A stretch of 64,000 bases of DNA from contig NZ_STGI01000012.1 in the NCBI RefSeq assembly GCF_004804275.1, forward strand, positions 62,001-126,000, given 5' to 3'. The position numbers and the translations under genes are program-made. Positions 18,590 through 31,312 of this stretch are shown here, piece after piece. The notes beneath the pieces are model-generated. The model made no database searches, was not told the DNA's origin, and saw nothing but the letters and a program-made list of their open reading frames with translations. Numbering within the stretch: position 1 is the first letter of the stretch; each line of letters begins with the position of its first letter. This stretch comes from Herbaspirillum sp. ST 5-3. Its GTDB lineage: Bacteria; Pseudomonadota; Gammaproteobacteria; Burkholderiales; Burkholderiaceae_D.

Positions 18590-20533
18590 ATGTCTTCCAT
18601 TCCAACAATTAATCCGCACGACGCGCAAACCAACGAATATCTGGACGGGCCGCGCCTCCTGGCAGATGTCGGGGGCACTTTTGCCCGCTTCGCACTGGAG
18701 CGCTCGCCGGGAAAAATCGACGCGATACGCGTGCTGCGCTGCTCCGAATTCGCCGAATTCGCCGACGCCGCCGCAAGCTATCTCGCCGAATGCGGCAACC
18801 CGCCCGTGCGCCATGCCGCGATCGATATCGCCAATCCGGTGCAGGGCGACGAAGTCCGGATGACCAATCACAATTGGGCATTTTCGATCGAAGCCACGCG
18901 TCGCCGCTTCAACCTCGATACCTTGCTGGTCGTGAACGATTTCACCGCGCTGGCGATGTCCCTGCCGCACCTGGAACAATCGCACTGTCGCCAGATCGGC
19001 GGTGGCAAGGCGCGCCCGGGCGGCGTCATCGGTCTGGTCGGTGCCGGCACCGGGCTCGGCGTCGGCGGCCTGATTCCTTCGGAGGGGCGCTGGATCGCGC
19101 TGGGCAGCGAAGGCGGCCATGTTTCCTTTTCGCCGATGGACGAGCGCGAAATCGCGATACTGCAATACTGCTGGAAAAAGCATCCGCACCTGTCCGCCGA
19201 ACGCCTCGTGTCCGGCCCCGGCATCGAGCTGATTCATGAAGCGCTGGCCGCCAATCACGGCGTCAAGGCGGAGAAACTCGGCACGCCCGAGATCGTGCAG
19301 CGCGCGCTGTCGGCAAGCGATGCGCTCTGCGTGGAAGCGGTGGAAACCTTTTGCGCGATGCTCGGCACCGTGGCCTCCAATGTCGCGCTCACGCTCGGCA
19401 CCATCGGCGGCATCTACATCGGCGGCGGCGTGGTGCCGCGCCTAGGCGAGTATTTCGCGCGTTCGCCGTTCCGCGCCCGTTTTGAAAACAAGGGGCGCTT
19501 CACGGACTACATGACGCACATGCCGACCTATGTCATCACTGCGCCCTATCCGTCCTTTGTCGGCGTCGCCGCGATTCTGGCCGAGCATCTCGGCGGCGGC
19601 AATGCCGTCCCCATCCTGGAACGCATCCGCAAGACCATGCCGCAGCTGTCGCCGGCGGAACAGAAAGTCGCGAGCCTGATCCTTGCGCATCCACGTTCCG
19701 TGATGAACGATCCGATCTCCGACATCGCACGTCGCGCGGAAGTCAGCCAGCCGACCGTGATCCGCTTCTGCCGCACCATGGGCTGCCAGGGCCTCGCGGA
19801 CTTCAAGCTGAAACTGGCCTCCGGCGTCACCGGCACGGTGCCCGTGGCCCACAGCCAGGTGCATGTGGGCGATTCCTCGCTCGACGTCGGGGTGAAGGTC
19901 GTCGACAACACGGTTTCTGCGATGCTCGAGGTGCGCGACAGCCTCAATTCCGAAGTGCTCTCGCGCGCCATCGACGTGTTGTCGCAGGCAAGCAAGGTCG
20001 ACTTCTACGGTTTCGGCAGCTGCGGCCTGGTAGCCGAGGATGCGCAACAGAAATTGTTCCGGCTCGGCATCCCGGCCGCCGCCTATACCGATCCGCAACT
20101 GCAGGAACAAGCCGCCGCGATGCTCAAGCCGGGCGATGTGGCCGTCGTCATTTCCAACACCGGCCGCCTGCGTCATCTCGCGTCGGCGGTCGACGCCGCC
20201 GCCAGTTCCGGCGCGACCATCATTGCGCTCGCGCCGGGCAATTCGCAGCTTGCCAAGCGTGCGCACCTGACGCTGGCGGCCGAACATGACGAGGGCAATC
20301 CATCGCACATTCCGATGATCTCGCGCATCCTGTTGCTGCTGCTGGTGGACATGCTGGCGGTCGGCGTTTCGCTCAAGCGCTCCAGTCCGTTTGCCGAACT
20401 CCAGCGGCAGGCCAAGCGCGGCATCCTCACGCATTCCGGCCCGCCGCCGAGCGGCATCGCGCCTTCCGACGCCGAGCAGGACGCGGACAGCGAGGCCGCG
20501 CACGTGGCGCCGGTGATCTACCATACCAAGTAG
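18590..20533 (+). CDS. glk: Bifunctional glucokinase / HexR (RpiR-family) transcriptional regulator
   Basis: One uninterrupted 647-residue frame. Residues about 20-335 are a glucokinase: LLADVGGTFARFAL (phosphate 1), VVNDFTALAMSL (catalytic Asp), GLVGAGTGLGVGGL and GSEGGHVSFSP. Residues about 345-425 are an RpiR/HexR helix-turn-helix (ISDIARRAEVSQPTVIRFCRTMGCQGLADFKLKLA). Residues about 465-600 are a SIS sugar-phosphate domain (VDFYGFGSCGLVAEDAQQKLFRLG, VAVVISNTGRLRHLASAV). The fusion is known in Burkholderia. The SIS domain of HexR senses 2-keto-3-deoxy-6-phosphogluconate, so the protein both makes glucose 6-phosphate and senses its onward metabolism. The ATG at 18590 is used; a TTG at 18566 is possible. 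An RNA hairpin follows. Confidence 0.95.
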   Translation: MSSIPTINPHDAQTNEYLDGPRLLADVGGTFARFALERSPGKIDAIRVLRCSEFAEFADAAASYLAECGNPPVRHAAIDIANPVQGDEVRMTNHNWAFSIEATRRRFNLDTLLVVNDFTALAMSLPHLEQSHCRQIGGGKARPGGVIGLVGAGTGLGVGGLIPSEGRWIALGSEGGHVSFSPMDEREIAILQYCWKKHPHLSAERLVSGPGIELIHEALAANHGVKAEKLGTPEIVQRALSASDALCVEAVETFCAMLGTVASNVALTLGTIGGIYIGGGVVPRLGEYFARSPFRARFENKGRFTDYMTHMPTYVITAPYPSFVGVAAILAEHLGGGNAVPILERIRKTMPQLSPAEQKVASLILAHPRSVMNDPISDIARRAEVSQPTVIRFCRTMGCQGLADFKLKLASGVTGTVPVAHSQVHVGDSSLDVGVKVVDNTVSAMLEVRDSLNSEVLSRAIDVLSQASKVDFYGFGSCGLVAEDAQQKLFRLGIPAAAYTDPQLQEQAAAMLKPGDVAVVISNTGRLRHLASAVDAAASSGATIIALAPGNSQLAKRAHLTLAAEHDEGNPSHIPMISRILLLLLVDMLAVGVSLKRSSPFAELQRQAKRGILTHSGPPPSGIAPSDAEQDADSEAAHVAPVIYHTK

Positions 20534-20553
20534 CGCAGACAAAGCGCCAATAT

Positions 20554-20592
20554 CAAAGGCCGATTGCATGAGAACCATGCAATCGGCCTTTG
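20554..20592. terminator. Strong bidirectional terminator
   Basis: Perfect 17-bp stem CAAAGGCCGATTGCATG / CATGCAATCGGCCTTTG with a 5-nt loop (AGAAC), followed on the plus strand by TGTTTTTG. It lies between the convergent ends of glk-hexR and the PfkB kinase gene and would end both transcripts. Confidence 0.85.
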
Positions 20593-20621
20593 TGTTTTTG
20601 CCTTGGTAAAGCTGGCCCGCC

Positions 20622-21521
20622 TCAGGCGGCGCAATAGCGTTCGAGCAGTTCCCGTGTGATGAATTCCTCATGCGTGCCGTGGCAGCCGCAGGCATAGGCG
20701 CCTGCCACCGCGCCGGCCCGCATGCAGGCTTCGAGCGGCTGGCCCTGGAAGTGCGCGAACAGGAATGCCGCGACGAAGGAGTCGCCCGCGCCGTTGCTGT
20801 CGACGACCGGACGCTGCAGCTCGGCGCAGGCAAAGTGGCGCACTGTCGGATCGTCGTGCGCGAGCAGGTAGCTGCCGTGTTCTCCGGCCATGGCGATCAC
20901 CGCTTGCGCGCGGCCTTGCTGCAGGACCTCGCACATGATCTGTTCATGTCGCCCTTGCAGCGCGGCGGTGCTCATGAAGACGAGATCGGAGCGCAGCGCA
21001 AAATCGCGGTGATAGTCATCGGTTCCGTTCCAGTTGTGCAGATCGGTCGACACGGTGACGCCCAGCGCGAACGCATCGTCATACAGCTCGCGCGTCCAGT
21101 TCATGATGGAGAAATGCGCATGGCGCGCGGCCCGCAGAAAGGGCAGATGGAAGTCGCGCGGCATGCGCAGGCTGTCGGGATGGCGGCGATCGTACAAGGA
21201 CAGGCGCCTGCCTTGCGGATCGACCAGGTTCACCGCGCGACGCGTTCCGCTGGCGTGGACCAGATGGCTGAAGTCGAGGCCGGTCTGCCGATAGCGCGCG
21301 AGAATCAGGGCCGCCTGCGGGTCCTCACCGATGAAATCGATGAACTTGGTCCTCAGTCCGAGCGCATGGCAGCCGAGCGCGACGCCATTACCCGTATGGC
21401 CGACATAGTCGCGCACCGGCGGAACCTGGATGGAATCGACGCAGGGCAGGGACAGCGACGGCACCCGCACGATGGTGTCGATGCCGACGCCGCCGACCAC
21501 CAGGACATCGTATTGAGGCAT
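20622..21521 (-). CDS. PfkB-family carbohydrate kinase
   Basis: 299 residues. The PfkB second signature DSNGAGDSFVAAFLF near residue 250 contains the catalytic aspartate and anion hole; the first motif is GHTGNGVALGCHALGL. The family phosphorylates sugars or nucleosides such as fructose, ribose or ketodeoxygluconate. The substrate cannot be fixed from the sequence. GGGAGAG precedes the ATG. It is last of the eight-gene maltodextrin run, 18 bp after the amylase gene, and ends at the strong terminator. A kinase here is odd because glucose from maltodextrin would be handled by glucokinase. Confidence 0.85.
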   Translation of the reverse strand: MPQYDVLVVGGVGIDTIVRVPSLSLPCVDSIQVPPVRDYVGHTGNGVALGCHALGLRTKFIDFIGEDPQAALILARYRQTGLDFSHLVHASGTRRAVNLVDPQGRRLSLYDRRHPDSLRMPRDFHLPFLRAARHAHFSIMNWTRELYDDAFALGVTVSTDLHNWNGTDDYHRDFALRSDLVFMSTAALQGRHEQIMCEVLQQGRAQAVIAMAGEHGSYLLAHDDPTVRHFACAELQRPVVDSNGAGDSFVAAFLFAHFQGQPLEACMRAGAVAGAYACGCHGTHEEFITRELLERYCAA

Positions 21522-21539
21522 GTGACTCTCCCGATTTGA

Positions 21540-23207
21540 CTACTTCGTATCCGCCTCAAGCAAGACGGTTCCGATCGACGACGCGGCGACCGCGCCATGC
21601 TGCACAGTGAATTGCCGCCCGCTGTACGCATCCCGTACCCGCGCACCATTCGCAAACACGCCACGCACCGGAATCACGACATTGCCATTGACGTCCGGCG
21701 CAACCACAACCCGGTCAGCGTGGGCCTCATCCACACGTGCGAACACATACGGCTTCTCGCTCAGCCTCAGGTGCGATCCTCGCGCCAGCGCCACATGTTT
21801 CGCACGGAACCGCCCAAGCCTGCGCACATGCTCCAGCAATGCCGCATCCATGCTCGCCCAGTTCATCGGCGAGCGCGTCGCCTGCTGCGGATCGCCGTCC
21901 GGGGCGGCGCCGGGCGGGCGTGCGCTCTCGTCGCCATAGAAGAGATCCACACCGCCGGGCGCGAGCAGCAGCGCACTCAGCCCATGCCACAAGCGGTCGC
22001 GGGGAAAGAGATAGGTGTCATGCGAGGAGATATAGGACAGCACATCATGCGGTTTGCCCTGCGACTGCAAACCCGCATATTGCCGGTACACCGCATCGAG
22101 GCTATTCCAATCCTCGCCTGCGCGCGCCTGGAACGCGAAATTGATCATCGAATCGAATCCCGCATCATGCCAGCTGCTGCGCTCCGGTCCGTGCGCCCAG
22201 ACTTCGCCGGTCATCCAGAAGGGCGCATCGTCGATCTTCTTGTCCGGATTGTTGTTCTTCCACTCCGCCAGGGCGGCGCTTGCCGCGCGCTTGAGCGCCA
22301 GCCAGCTTGCCGGTTCCACATGCTTGACCGTGTCGCAACGGAAGCCATCGACACCGAACTCGCGCACCCAGTCGCTCAGCCATTTGACGAGATAGCCGCG
22401 CACGCCGGTATCCGGCATGAAGCGCGCCCCGGTATCGGGCTTGTTCCTGAGGATGGGTGGCAGATCCACCGGCTTGTCCTGCTCGGTCTTGAAATCGGGC
22501 AGGTAGGCAAGCTGCATCGTGAAATCGTCGCGTCCGCCGTCGCGATAGCCGGGCAGGCCGGCGCGGACCCAGTCCGGCCCCCACCATGTGCCGAAGTCGA
22601 AATTGTTGTAGTCGATGAAGCTGTGATAGTCGCGCAGGCTGGCGTCTTCATGCCCCGGCCACAGCACCGGCACCTTGTATTCGGCGAGCGTGCGAATGTC
22701 CGCATAGCCGGGATGGTTCATTACCACGTCGAACAGCACGCGGATGCCCTGCGCATGGGCGGTGTTGATCATCTCGCGCAGCTCCTCGCGCGTGCCCATG
22801 TTCGCATCCAGCTTCGTGTAGTCCAGCGCCCAGTAGCCGTGATACGCGTAGTGCTTGAAGCTCCGGTTGCCGCCGACCACCCAGCCGTGGATCTGTTCGA
22901 CCGGCGAAGTGATCCAGAGCGCGTTGACGCCCAGCGACCGGAAATAGCCCTCCTTCAGCTTCTGCGTGATGCCCGCGAGGTCGCCGCCGTGGAAGGTGCC
23001 GATTTCACCAGCCTTGTCCGGCGTGCGTCCGTAGGAGCGGTCGTTGGACGGGTTGCCGTTGACGAAGCGGTCCGTCATCACGAAATAGACAATCGGATTG
23101 TCCGCGAAGCCGGGAAAGCTGGAAAAGCCGGGAGACGGCGGCGCGGAAAAGGCCTGCGCTGCCAGCAGTGACAGCAGCAGCGCAAGCCAGCGTTTGTTCA
23201 TGCGCAT
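21540..23207 (-). CDS. Secreted alpha-amylase (GH13)
   Basis: 555 residues with a signal peptide (MRMNKRWLALLLSLLAAQAFSAPP). GH13 regions in order: DVVMNHPG (region I), GVDGFRCDTVKHV (catalytic Asp, region II), FWMTGEVWAHG (catalytic Glu, region III) and LSYISSHDT (transition-state Asp, region IV). The core resembles the periplasmic amylase MalS. It would hydrolyse alpha-1,4 links in maltodextrins outside the cytoplasm. The start at 23207 has AAAGGAA 7 bp upstream. It follows the second malE by 28 bp and precedes the PfkB gene. Confidence 0.92.
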   Translation of the reverse strand: MRMNKRWLALLLSLLAAQAFSAPPSPGFSSFPGFADNPIVYFVMTDRFVNGNPSNDRSYGRTPDKAGEIGTFHGGDLAGITQKLKEGYFRSLGVNALWITSPVEQIHGWVVGGNRSFKHYAYHGYWALDYTKLDANMGTREELREMINTAHAQGIRVLFDVVMNHPGYADIRTLAEYKVPVLWPGHEDASLRDYHSFIDYNNFDFGTWWGPDWVRAGLPGYRDGGRDDFTMQLAYLPDFKTEQDKPVDLPPILRNKPDTGARFMPDTGVRGYLVKWLSDWVREFGVDGFRCDTVKHVEPASWLALKRAASAALAEWKNNNPDKKIDDAPFWMTGEVWAHGPERSSWHDAGFDSMINFAFQARAGEDWNSLDAVYRQYAGLQSQGKPHDVLSYISSHDTYLFPRDRLWHGLSALLLAPGGVDLFYGDESARPPGAAPDGDPQQATRSPMNWASMDAALLEHVRRLGRFRAKHVALARGSHLRLSEKPYVFARVDEAHADRVVVAPDVNGNVVIPVRGVFANGARVRDAYSGRQFTVQHGAVAASSIGTVLLEADTK

Positions 23208-23235
23208 GGCGGAATTCCTTTGTCGGATGCGGCGC

Positions 23236-24432
23236 TCACTTTGCGCCAAGGATGCGCTTCGACGCCTGGTCGAGCGCCTCGCGAGGGGTTTGCCTGCCTT
23301 GCGTTGCGTTCTCCAGCGCGACTTTCATCGACGACCAGAAACGGCTCATCTCCGGATTGTTCGGCATCGGCTTGCCGGCTTCCGCGCTCTCCATCGTGGC
23401 GCGGATATGCGGATTGCTTTTGAGCTCTTCGTAGAACGCGATGTTGGCCGGCACCCCGAGCGGACGGTCGGCATCGATGGTCTTCAGGCTCTGCAGGCTG
23501 AGCATGTGCGTTTCGAGGAATTCAGTGGCGAGCGCCTTGTTCGGACTCGCGCTGGAAATCATCGCGCCGAGCACGCCGACAAAGGGCACCGCCGGCTTGC
23601 CGCCGATGCTCGGAATTGGCGCGACGCCGAAATTGATCTTCGCCTTCTTCGCACCTTCCCACGACCACGGCCCGTTGATCATCATCGCGACCTTGCCTTG
23701 ATGGAAACCGGCTTCCATCTCGGCATAGCCGGCGCCTTTCGGCAGGATGCCTTCCTTCACCAGCTTCACGACTGCTTCCGTTCCCGCGATCCCGCCGGCG
23801 GTATTGACGCCGGTATTGGTCTTGTCATAACGGCCGGAGTCCCACGGGCCGAACGCATATGCGCCGCCGGCGGCCAGCAGCGGCCAGGAGAAATAGGTGT
23901 TGGTGTAATCCCACAGGATGGCCTTCCTGCCCTGCGCGGAGAGCTTTTTGTCGAGAGCGGGGATGTCCTCGATGCGTGCCGGCGGGATGGGCGCGAGATC
24001 CTTGTTATAGACGAGCGCGACCGCCTCGATGGAGAGCGGATAGCCCCATGTCCGCGCGCCCACCATGAAGGCATCCCAGGCCAGCGGCGCGATGGTGGCG
24101 CGGAAGGCGCGGCTCGGACGGATCGGCTGGATCAGCCCGGAGGAGATCCAGTCGCCGATGCGGTCATGCGCCCAGATCCAGATATCCGGCCCCTTGCCGG
24201 CGGAGGCGGCCTGCTGGAATGCCGTCGGCGCGTCTTCCGGCGTCTCGACGATCACCGGCACACCGGTCTTCCTGGTGTATGCCTCGCCGACCTTCGCCAG
24301 TCCCTTGTAACCCTTGTCGCCGTTGATCCAGATGAGCAGCGTGCCTGGTTCGGCAGCAGGCGCGCGCGCCGCGAACAGGCAAAGCAGGGCCGCGGCAAGC
24401 AGCAGCCTGCCTCCGGTCGTTGTCACCGTCAT
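23236..24432 (-). CDS. malE: Maltose/maltodextrin-binding protein, copy 2 (distal)
   Basis: 398 residues with a signal peptide ending near ARAPAAEPG. The mature sequence starts [60 protein letters not shown], unmistakably MalE-like, with [22 protein letters not shown] and [10 protein letters not shown] near the end. GGAGA precedes the ATG at 24432. Closely related to the malE at 27043-28254 in the same operon; the two flank malF and malG. Divergence is mostly at surface positions, so different ligand preference is possible but unproved. Confidence 0.92.
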   Translation of the reverse strand: MTVTTTGGRLLLAAALLCLFAARAPAAEPGTLLIWINGDKGYKGLAKVGEAYTRKTGVPVIVETPEDAPTAFQQAASAGKGPDIWIWAHDRIGDWISSGLIQPIRPSRAFRATIAPLAWDAFMVGARTWGYPLSIEAVALVYNKDLAPIPPARIEDIPALDKKLSAQGRKAILWDYTNTYFSWPLLAAGGAYAFGPWDSGRYDKTNTGVNTAGGIAGTEAVVKLVKEGILPKGAGYAEMEAGFHQGKVAMMINGPWSWEGAKKAKINFGVAPIPSIGGKPAVPFVGVLGAMISSASPNKALATEFLETHMLSLQSLKTIDADRPLGVPANIAFYEELKSNPHIRATMESAEAGKPMPNNPEMSRFWSSMKVALENATQGRQTPREALDQASKRILGAK

Positions 24433-24507
24433 GCTTGTCTCCGTTGTTCTTGTTGATCTTGAAACCGGCACGACGCGATTTGGCGCCGCGCCGTGGGCGT
24501 GCGTCGA

Positions 24508-25398
24508 TCAGCCCTTGACGCCTCCCGACGTCAGGCCGGAAATCATCCATTTCTGTGCAAGCAGGAACACCACCGTGATCGGCAGGCCGGACAGAATCGC
24601 CGCTGCCGCAAAGTCGCCCCACAGATATTTCTGCTCATACAGGAAGAGTTTCGATCCCACTGCTAGCGTCAGGTTGTTCTGCTCCTTGAGCAGGATCGAT
24701 GCCACCGGATATTCGATGATCGCGCCGATGAAGGCGAGCAGGAACACCACCATCAGGATCGGCACCGCCATCGGCAGCAGCACGTAGAGGAAGGATTGCC
24801 AGGGAGTGGCGCCATCGACCTTGGCCGCTTCCTCGATCTCGACGGGTATCGTGTCGTAGTAACCCTTGATGGTCCACACATGCAGCGCGATGCCGCCGGC
24901 GTAGGCAAGCACCAGACTGAAGTGGCTGTCGATGCCGAGCCAGGGAACATAAGTGCCGATCACATCGAAGATCGCGTAGATCGCCACCAACGCAAGTACG
25001 GCGGGGAACATCTGCAGCAGCATCAGCGCCGTCAGCGCCTGCGACTTGAAGCGAAACTTCATGCGCGAGAATGCGTACGCCGCCGTAGTCGACAGCAGCA
25101 GCGTGACGCCAGCCGTCATGAGTGCCACCTTGACCGAATTCCACAGCCAGCGCAGCACCGGGAAGTCCGGTTCGATCAATTCGCCGCTGGGTCCCTGGTA
25201 AGACATGCCGAGCGCGAGCCGCCAGTGCTCGAAACTGATCTCCGGCGGGATCAAGCTGCCGGAGGCAAAGTTGCCCGGCCGCAGCGAGATCGACAGGATC
25301 ACGAGGAAGGGAAACAGTGTCACCACCAGCAGCGCGATCAGCGACAGGTGGGCGGCGATGACGCGCCAGCGTTTGGATTTGTCGGTAACGATTGCCAT
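24508..25398 (-). CDS. malG: Maltose ABC transporter permease MalG
   Basis: 296 residues, six membrane segments. The EAA loop is [27 protein letters not shown]. The C-terminus [13 protein letters not shown] matches the MalG tail that inserts into the MalK pocket region. The ATG at 25398 has a textbook AGGAGG 5 bp upstream, so the longer frame to 25869 is rejected. It is 8 bp after malF, so the two are surely co-translated. Confidence 0.93.
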   Translation of the reverse strand: MAIVTDKSKRWRVIAAHLSLIALLVVTLFPFLVILSISLRPGNFASGSLIPPEISFEHWRLALGMSYQGPSGELIEPDFPVLRWLWNSVKVALMTAGVTLLLSTTAAYAFSRMKFRFKSQALTALMLLQMFPAVLALVAIYAIFDVIGTYVPWLGIDSHFSLVLAYAGGIALHVWTIKGYYDTIPVEIEEAAKVDGATPWQSFLYVLLPMAVPILMVVFLLAFIGAIIEYPVASILLKEQNNLTLAVGSKLFLYEQKYLWGDFAAAAILSGLPITVVFLLAQKWMISGLTSGGVKG

Positions 25399-25406
25399 TG
25401 CTCCTC

Positions 25407-26936
25407 CTAAGCCTTGTTCACGCGTGTCAGGCGCATGTTCACCACCGACAGCATCGCGACCAGAATGAAGATCAGTGTCGAGATCGCGGCAGCGAGACCG
25501 AAGTTCTGTCCGGAATCCTCGAAGGCGATGCGATAGGTGTAGGACACCAGCAGATCCGTGGTGCCGGCCGGCAGGCGCGTGTCGAGGAAGTCGGGACGGC
25601 CGGCGGTCAGCAGGTTGATCAGCACGAAGTTGTTGAAGTTGAAGGCGAAGGAGGCAATCATCAGCGGTGTCAGCGGCTTGATGATCAGCGGCAGCGTGAT
25701 CCTGAAGAAATTGGTGATCGGTCCGGCGCCGGCCAGTGCCGAGGCTTCGTAAAGGTCGGAGGGAATCGCCTTGATCAAGCCCATGCAGACGACCATCATG
25801 TAGGGATAGCCGAGCCAGGTATTGACCAGCAGGATCATGAGCTTGGCCAGCGCGGGATCGGAGAACCATGCCGGCCGGATGCCGAACAGCGCGTCGAGCA
25901 CCAGGTTGATCTCGCCGAAATTGTTGTTGAACAGGCCCTTGAACACCAGGATGGAGATGAAGCCCGGTACCGCATAGGGCAGGAACAGGAGCGTGCGGTA
26001 CACGCCGCGAAAGCGCAGCGCATCCCAGTTCAGCAGCACCGCCAGCACCATGCCGAGGCTGGTGGTGGCGAGCACGGTGATCGTCGAAAACACCACCGTC
26101 CAGATGAAGATGCGGAAGAAGGGTTCGCGGAAGGCTTGATCGGAAAAGATCTGGATGAAATTGGCCAGGCCGACGGTGACCTTGAAGCCGGGCTGCAGGG
26201 ATCTCCCGTCCGGCGTCTCGAAGAAACCGGTCTTGAAATTCGGCTTGATCAGCTCGCCCGTTTTCACCTTGCGCAGCGCGCCATCCGGACGCTCTTCATA
26301 GACACGCTCGACCGCCGCGTATTCCCGCAGCCCGGTCATGCGCAGCGCCGTCTTGTCGGGCAGCACCAGCGTCAGCGCCTTCAGGGCTGTCTGATGCGCG
26401 ATGATGTCCTTCAAGGGCAAGGCATCGCCCGGCAAGGACGAGGCGCTGTCTTTCAGCTGTGCGATGGGCACGTCGAGCGAGGCGCTCTTGCGCAGCGCCA
26501 GCGGCTCGCTGACGTAGGCCTTGTGCGTCTCCGGGTGCTCCAGCCGGATGCGGAAGGCGCGGCCCTCGGCGTGCAGGCTCATGGCATAGCCGATGTCGCT
26601 GGCACGGTCGGCTTCATCGAGCAGGTATTGCCTGGCGCGCTCGTACGGCAGCAGGTTCTTCGAGCTGAAATTGGTGAAGCCGATGGACACCGTGTAAATC
26701 AGTGGAAACAGCACGAACACGACTGCGCCGGCGATGCCGGGGAACAGGTAGCGATAGGCGTAGGCCGCCGACGCGCTGTAAATGTACGTGCCAAGCGCCA
26801 GCAGTGCGAGGAAGGTCAGTGCCAGCATCACCTGCCCGGCATGATAGAGAACGAAGACGAAATACAGCCCTGCGCCCGCGCTGAGCGCGAGAGTGGCGGG
26901 GCCGATGAATTTGAGGGCGTGCGGTTTGCCAGTCAT
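25407..26936 (-). CDS. malF: Maltose ABC transporter permease MalF
   Basis: 509 residues, the length of true MalF, with a large periplasmic P2-like insertion (about residues 100-270) between membrane segments three and four that contacts MalE in the E. coli transporter. The EAA loop reads [28 protein letters not shown]. The C-terminal LTRVNKA ending fits. The P2 loop separates MalF from shorter sugar permeases and supports maltose or maltodextrin as substrate. Confidence 0.93.
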   Translation of the reverse strand: MTGKPHALKFIGPATLALSAGAGLYFVFVLYHAGQVMLALTFLALLALGTYIYSASAAYAYRYLFPGIAGAVVFVLFPLIYTVSIGFTNFSSKNLLPYERARQYLLDEADRASDIGYAMSLHAEGRAFRIRLEHPETHKAYVSEPLALRKSASLDVPIAQLKDSASSLPGDALPLKDIIAHQTALKALTLVLPDKTALRMTGLREYAAVERVYEERPDGALRKVKTGELIKPNFKTGFFETPDGRSLQPGFKVTVGLANFIQIFSDQAFREPFFRIFIWTVVFSTITVLATTSLGMVLAVLLNWDALRFRGVYRTLLFLPYAVPGFISILVFKGLFNNNFGEINLVLDALFGIRPAWFSDPALAKLMILLVNTWLGYPYMMVVCMGLIKAIPSDLYEASALAGAGPITNFFRITLPLIIKPLTPLMIASFAFNFNNFVLINLLTAGRPDFLDTRLPAGTTDLLVSYTYRIAFEDSGQNFGLAAAISTLIFILVAMLSVVNMRLTRVNKA

Positions 26937-26966
26937 GTTGCATTGTCCGTTTGAGTCGGTCAGACA

Positions 26967-27032
26967 TCCCCCTCGCGGGGGACGGAAGGAAAGGTCGGCG
27001 GGGAGACGGTGACCGCCACCCTTCCTTCCGTC
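26967..27032. repeat. Two stem-loops between malE copy 1 and malF
   Basis: TCCCCC-TCG-CGGGGGA (26967-26982) partly overlaps the 11-bp stem GACGGAAGGAA (26981-26991) / TTCCTTCCGTC (27022-27032), which encloses GGCGG/CCGCC. The position, just after a binding-protein gene and before malF, is where E. coli malE-malF also carries RNA-stabilising palindromes. A differential expression role is inferred. Confidence 0.6.
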
Positions 27033-27042
27033 GAAAACGGCG

Positions 27043-28254
27043 TCAGGCGCCGCCGCCGGAAACGATGCGTTTGGCCGCCGCGTCCAGGCCTTCCTTCACG
27101 CCCTGGCGACCTTGCGTGATGTTTTCCAGCGCCGACTTCATGGATGACCAGAAGCGGCCCATCTCGGGATTGTTGGGCATCGGCCGGCCTGCCTGCGCGC
27201 TCTCCATGGTCGCCTTGATGTTCGGATTGGCTTGCAGCTCGCCGAACAGCACCTTGTTGGCCGGCGTGCCGAGCGGCACGTCGGCATTGATGGTCTTCAG
27301 GCCATCGACGGTCAGCATGTGGTTTTCAAGGAACTCGGTGGCGATGTCCTTGTTAGGACTCGCCTTGGAGATCATCGCGCCCAGCACGCCGATGAAGGGC
27401 GACGCCGTCTTGCCGTTGACCGTCGGGATTGCCGCCACGCCGAAGTTGATCTTCGACTTGCGCGCATTGTCCCAGGACCAGGGACCGTTGATCATCATCG
27501 CGATCTTGCCCTGGTTGAAGCCGGCTTCCATCTCGGAGTAGCCCGCGCCCTTCGCCATGGCGCCGGCATTGATCAGCTTCATGATGGTTTCCACGCCGGC
27601 CACCGCGCCCGCATTATTGACGCCAGTGCTGGTCGGATCAAAGGTGCCGTCGGATTTCATGGCGAACGGATAGGCGCCGCCGGCTGCCAGCAAAGGCCAG
27701 GTGAAATAGGTGTTCGTGTAGTCCCACAGAATGGCTTTCTTTCCTTGCGCAGACAGTTTCTTGTCGAGCGCCAGCACCTCGTCGAAAGTCTTCGGCGGCG
27801 TCGGCACGAGGTCCTTGTTGTAGACCAGCGAAACCGCTTCGATCGAGATCGGATAACCCCAGGTCTTGCCGCCGACGGTGAAGGCGTTCCATGCCAGCGG
27901 CGCAATCGCGGCACGCGCTTCCTTGCCCGGCGTGATCGGTTGCAGCAGGCCGCTGTTCATCCATTCGCCGAGGCGGTCGTGCGGCCAGATCCAGATATCC
28001 GGCCCCTTGCCCGCGGCGGCGGCCTGCTGGAACTTGGCGGGCGCATCTTCGGGATGTTCGACCACGACTTTCACGCCGGTCTTTTTCGTGAATTCCTCGC
28101 CGACCTTCGCCAGGCCCTTGTAACCCTTGTCGCCGTTGATCCAGATCAGCAGCTTGCCCGGCTCGGCCGCGTGCGCCGCGCCTGCCAGTCCGCCCAGCGC
28201 GGCCAGCATGAGCCCTGCCTTGATCAGCTTTCTCCTGGTATTTGATTGATGCAT
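27043..28254 (-). CDS. malE: Maltose/maltodextrin-binding protein, copy 1 (proximal)
   Basis: 403 residues. Signal peptide to AAHAAEPG, with a twin-basic start (MHQSNTRRKLIKAGLML). The mature domain has [38 protein letters not shown] and NGPWSWDNARKSKINFGVAAIP, as in MalE of E. coli. GGAG precedes the ATG at 28254. It captures maltodextrin in the periplasm and delivers it to MalFG. It sits between two hairpin regions, consistent with high expression. Its paralogue is at 23236-24432. Confidence 0.93.
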   Translation of the reverse strand: MHQSNTRRKLIKAGLMLAALGGLAGAAHAAEPGKLLIWINGDKGYKGLAKVGEEFTKKTGVKVVVEHPEDAPAKFQQAAAAGKGPDIWIWPHDRLGEWMNSGLLQPITPGKEARAAIAPLAWNAFTVGGKTWGYPISIEAVSLVYNKDLVPTPPKTFDEVLALDKKLSAQGKKAILWDYTNTYFTWPLLAAGGAYPFAMKSDGTFDPTSTGVNNAGAVAGVETIMKLINAGAMAKGAGYSEMEAGFNQGKIAMMINGPWSWDNARKSKINFGVAAIPTVNGKTASPFIGVLGAMISKASPNKDIATEFLENHMLTVDGLKTINADVPLGTPANKVLFGELQANPNIKATMESAQAGRPMPNNPEMGRFWSSMKSALENITQGRQGVKEGLDAAAKRIVSGGGA

Positions 28255-28296
28255 CGTCTTCTCCAAATCTTGTTTGTTACGAGGCAAGGAGGACAA

Positions 28297-28328
28297 CGAA
28301 TTGCGCGGCGCTCGTGGCGCGCAATTCG
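28297..28328. repeat. Stem-loop between malK and malE copy 1
   Basis: Perfect 11-bp stem CGAATTGCGCG / CGCGCAATTCG with a 10-nt loop. It starts 12 bp after the malK stop on the minus strand. Likely an RNA-stabilising or attenuating hairpin inside the operon; no T tract follows. Confidence 0.55.
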
Positions 28329-28340
28329 CGTGGGGATTCG

Positions 28341-29426
<1,086 letters not shown>

Positions 29427-29460
29427 AGTCTCCTCGCTCTCCGCTCCTGTGGCGGATTTT

Positions 29461-31134
<1,674 letters not shown>

Positions 31135-31263
31135 GTTCGTTCTCGTCTCTTCAGAGGCGGCGAAGTGGCGCCAGCCAGTTGTTCTTGGTTCTTGTTGGCT
31201 TCGGAGCTGCCGCAGGGCAGGAACGCGCCGAAAGGCGGCCCGGGTGCTCCGTATATTTGGCTT

Positions 31264-31278
31264 TGTCGCAAAACTACA
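31264..31278. promoter_or_regulatory. HexR-like operator at the glucosidase operon promoter
   Basis: TGTCGCAAAACTACA matches the TGTA-N7-TACA frame with one core mismatch. It lies 130 bp upstream of the glucosidase start and next to two LacI-like sites. The weak half makes this tentative. Confidence 0.5.
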
Positions 31279-31281
31279 CAA

Positions 31282-31297
31282 TCCAAAGCGTTTTAAA
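31282..31297. promoter_or_regulatory. Imperfect LacI-type operator
   Basis: TCCAAAGCGTTTTAAA shares the CAAAGC-G core with the perfect palindrome 31 bp further along. Spacing of about three helical turns between centres fits two LacI-family dimers on one face. Confidence 0.5.
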
Positions 31298-31312
31298 TTT
31301 AGAAAAAGTATA

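Noticed and set aside
21597-23171. 524-residue plus-strand frame opposite the amylase gene
   Set aside because: Antisense to a gene with all four GH13 regions.
24508-25869. Long malG frame starting at 25869
   Set aside because: The extension overlaps malF in another frame; AGGAGG at 25398 fixes the start.
25392-26954. 520-residue plus-strand frame opposite malF
   Set aside because: Antisense shadow of a well-supported permease; long runs of Gln/His/Arg/Gly are typical of reverse-strand frames in GC-rich DNA.
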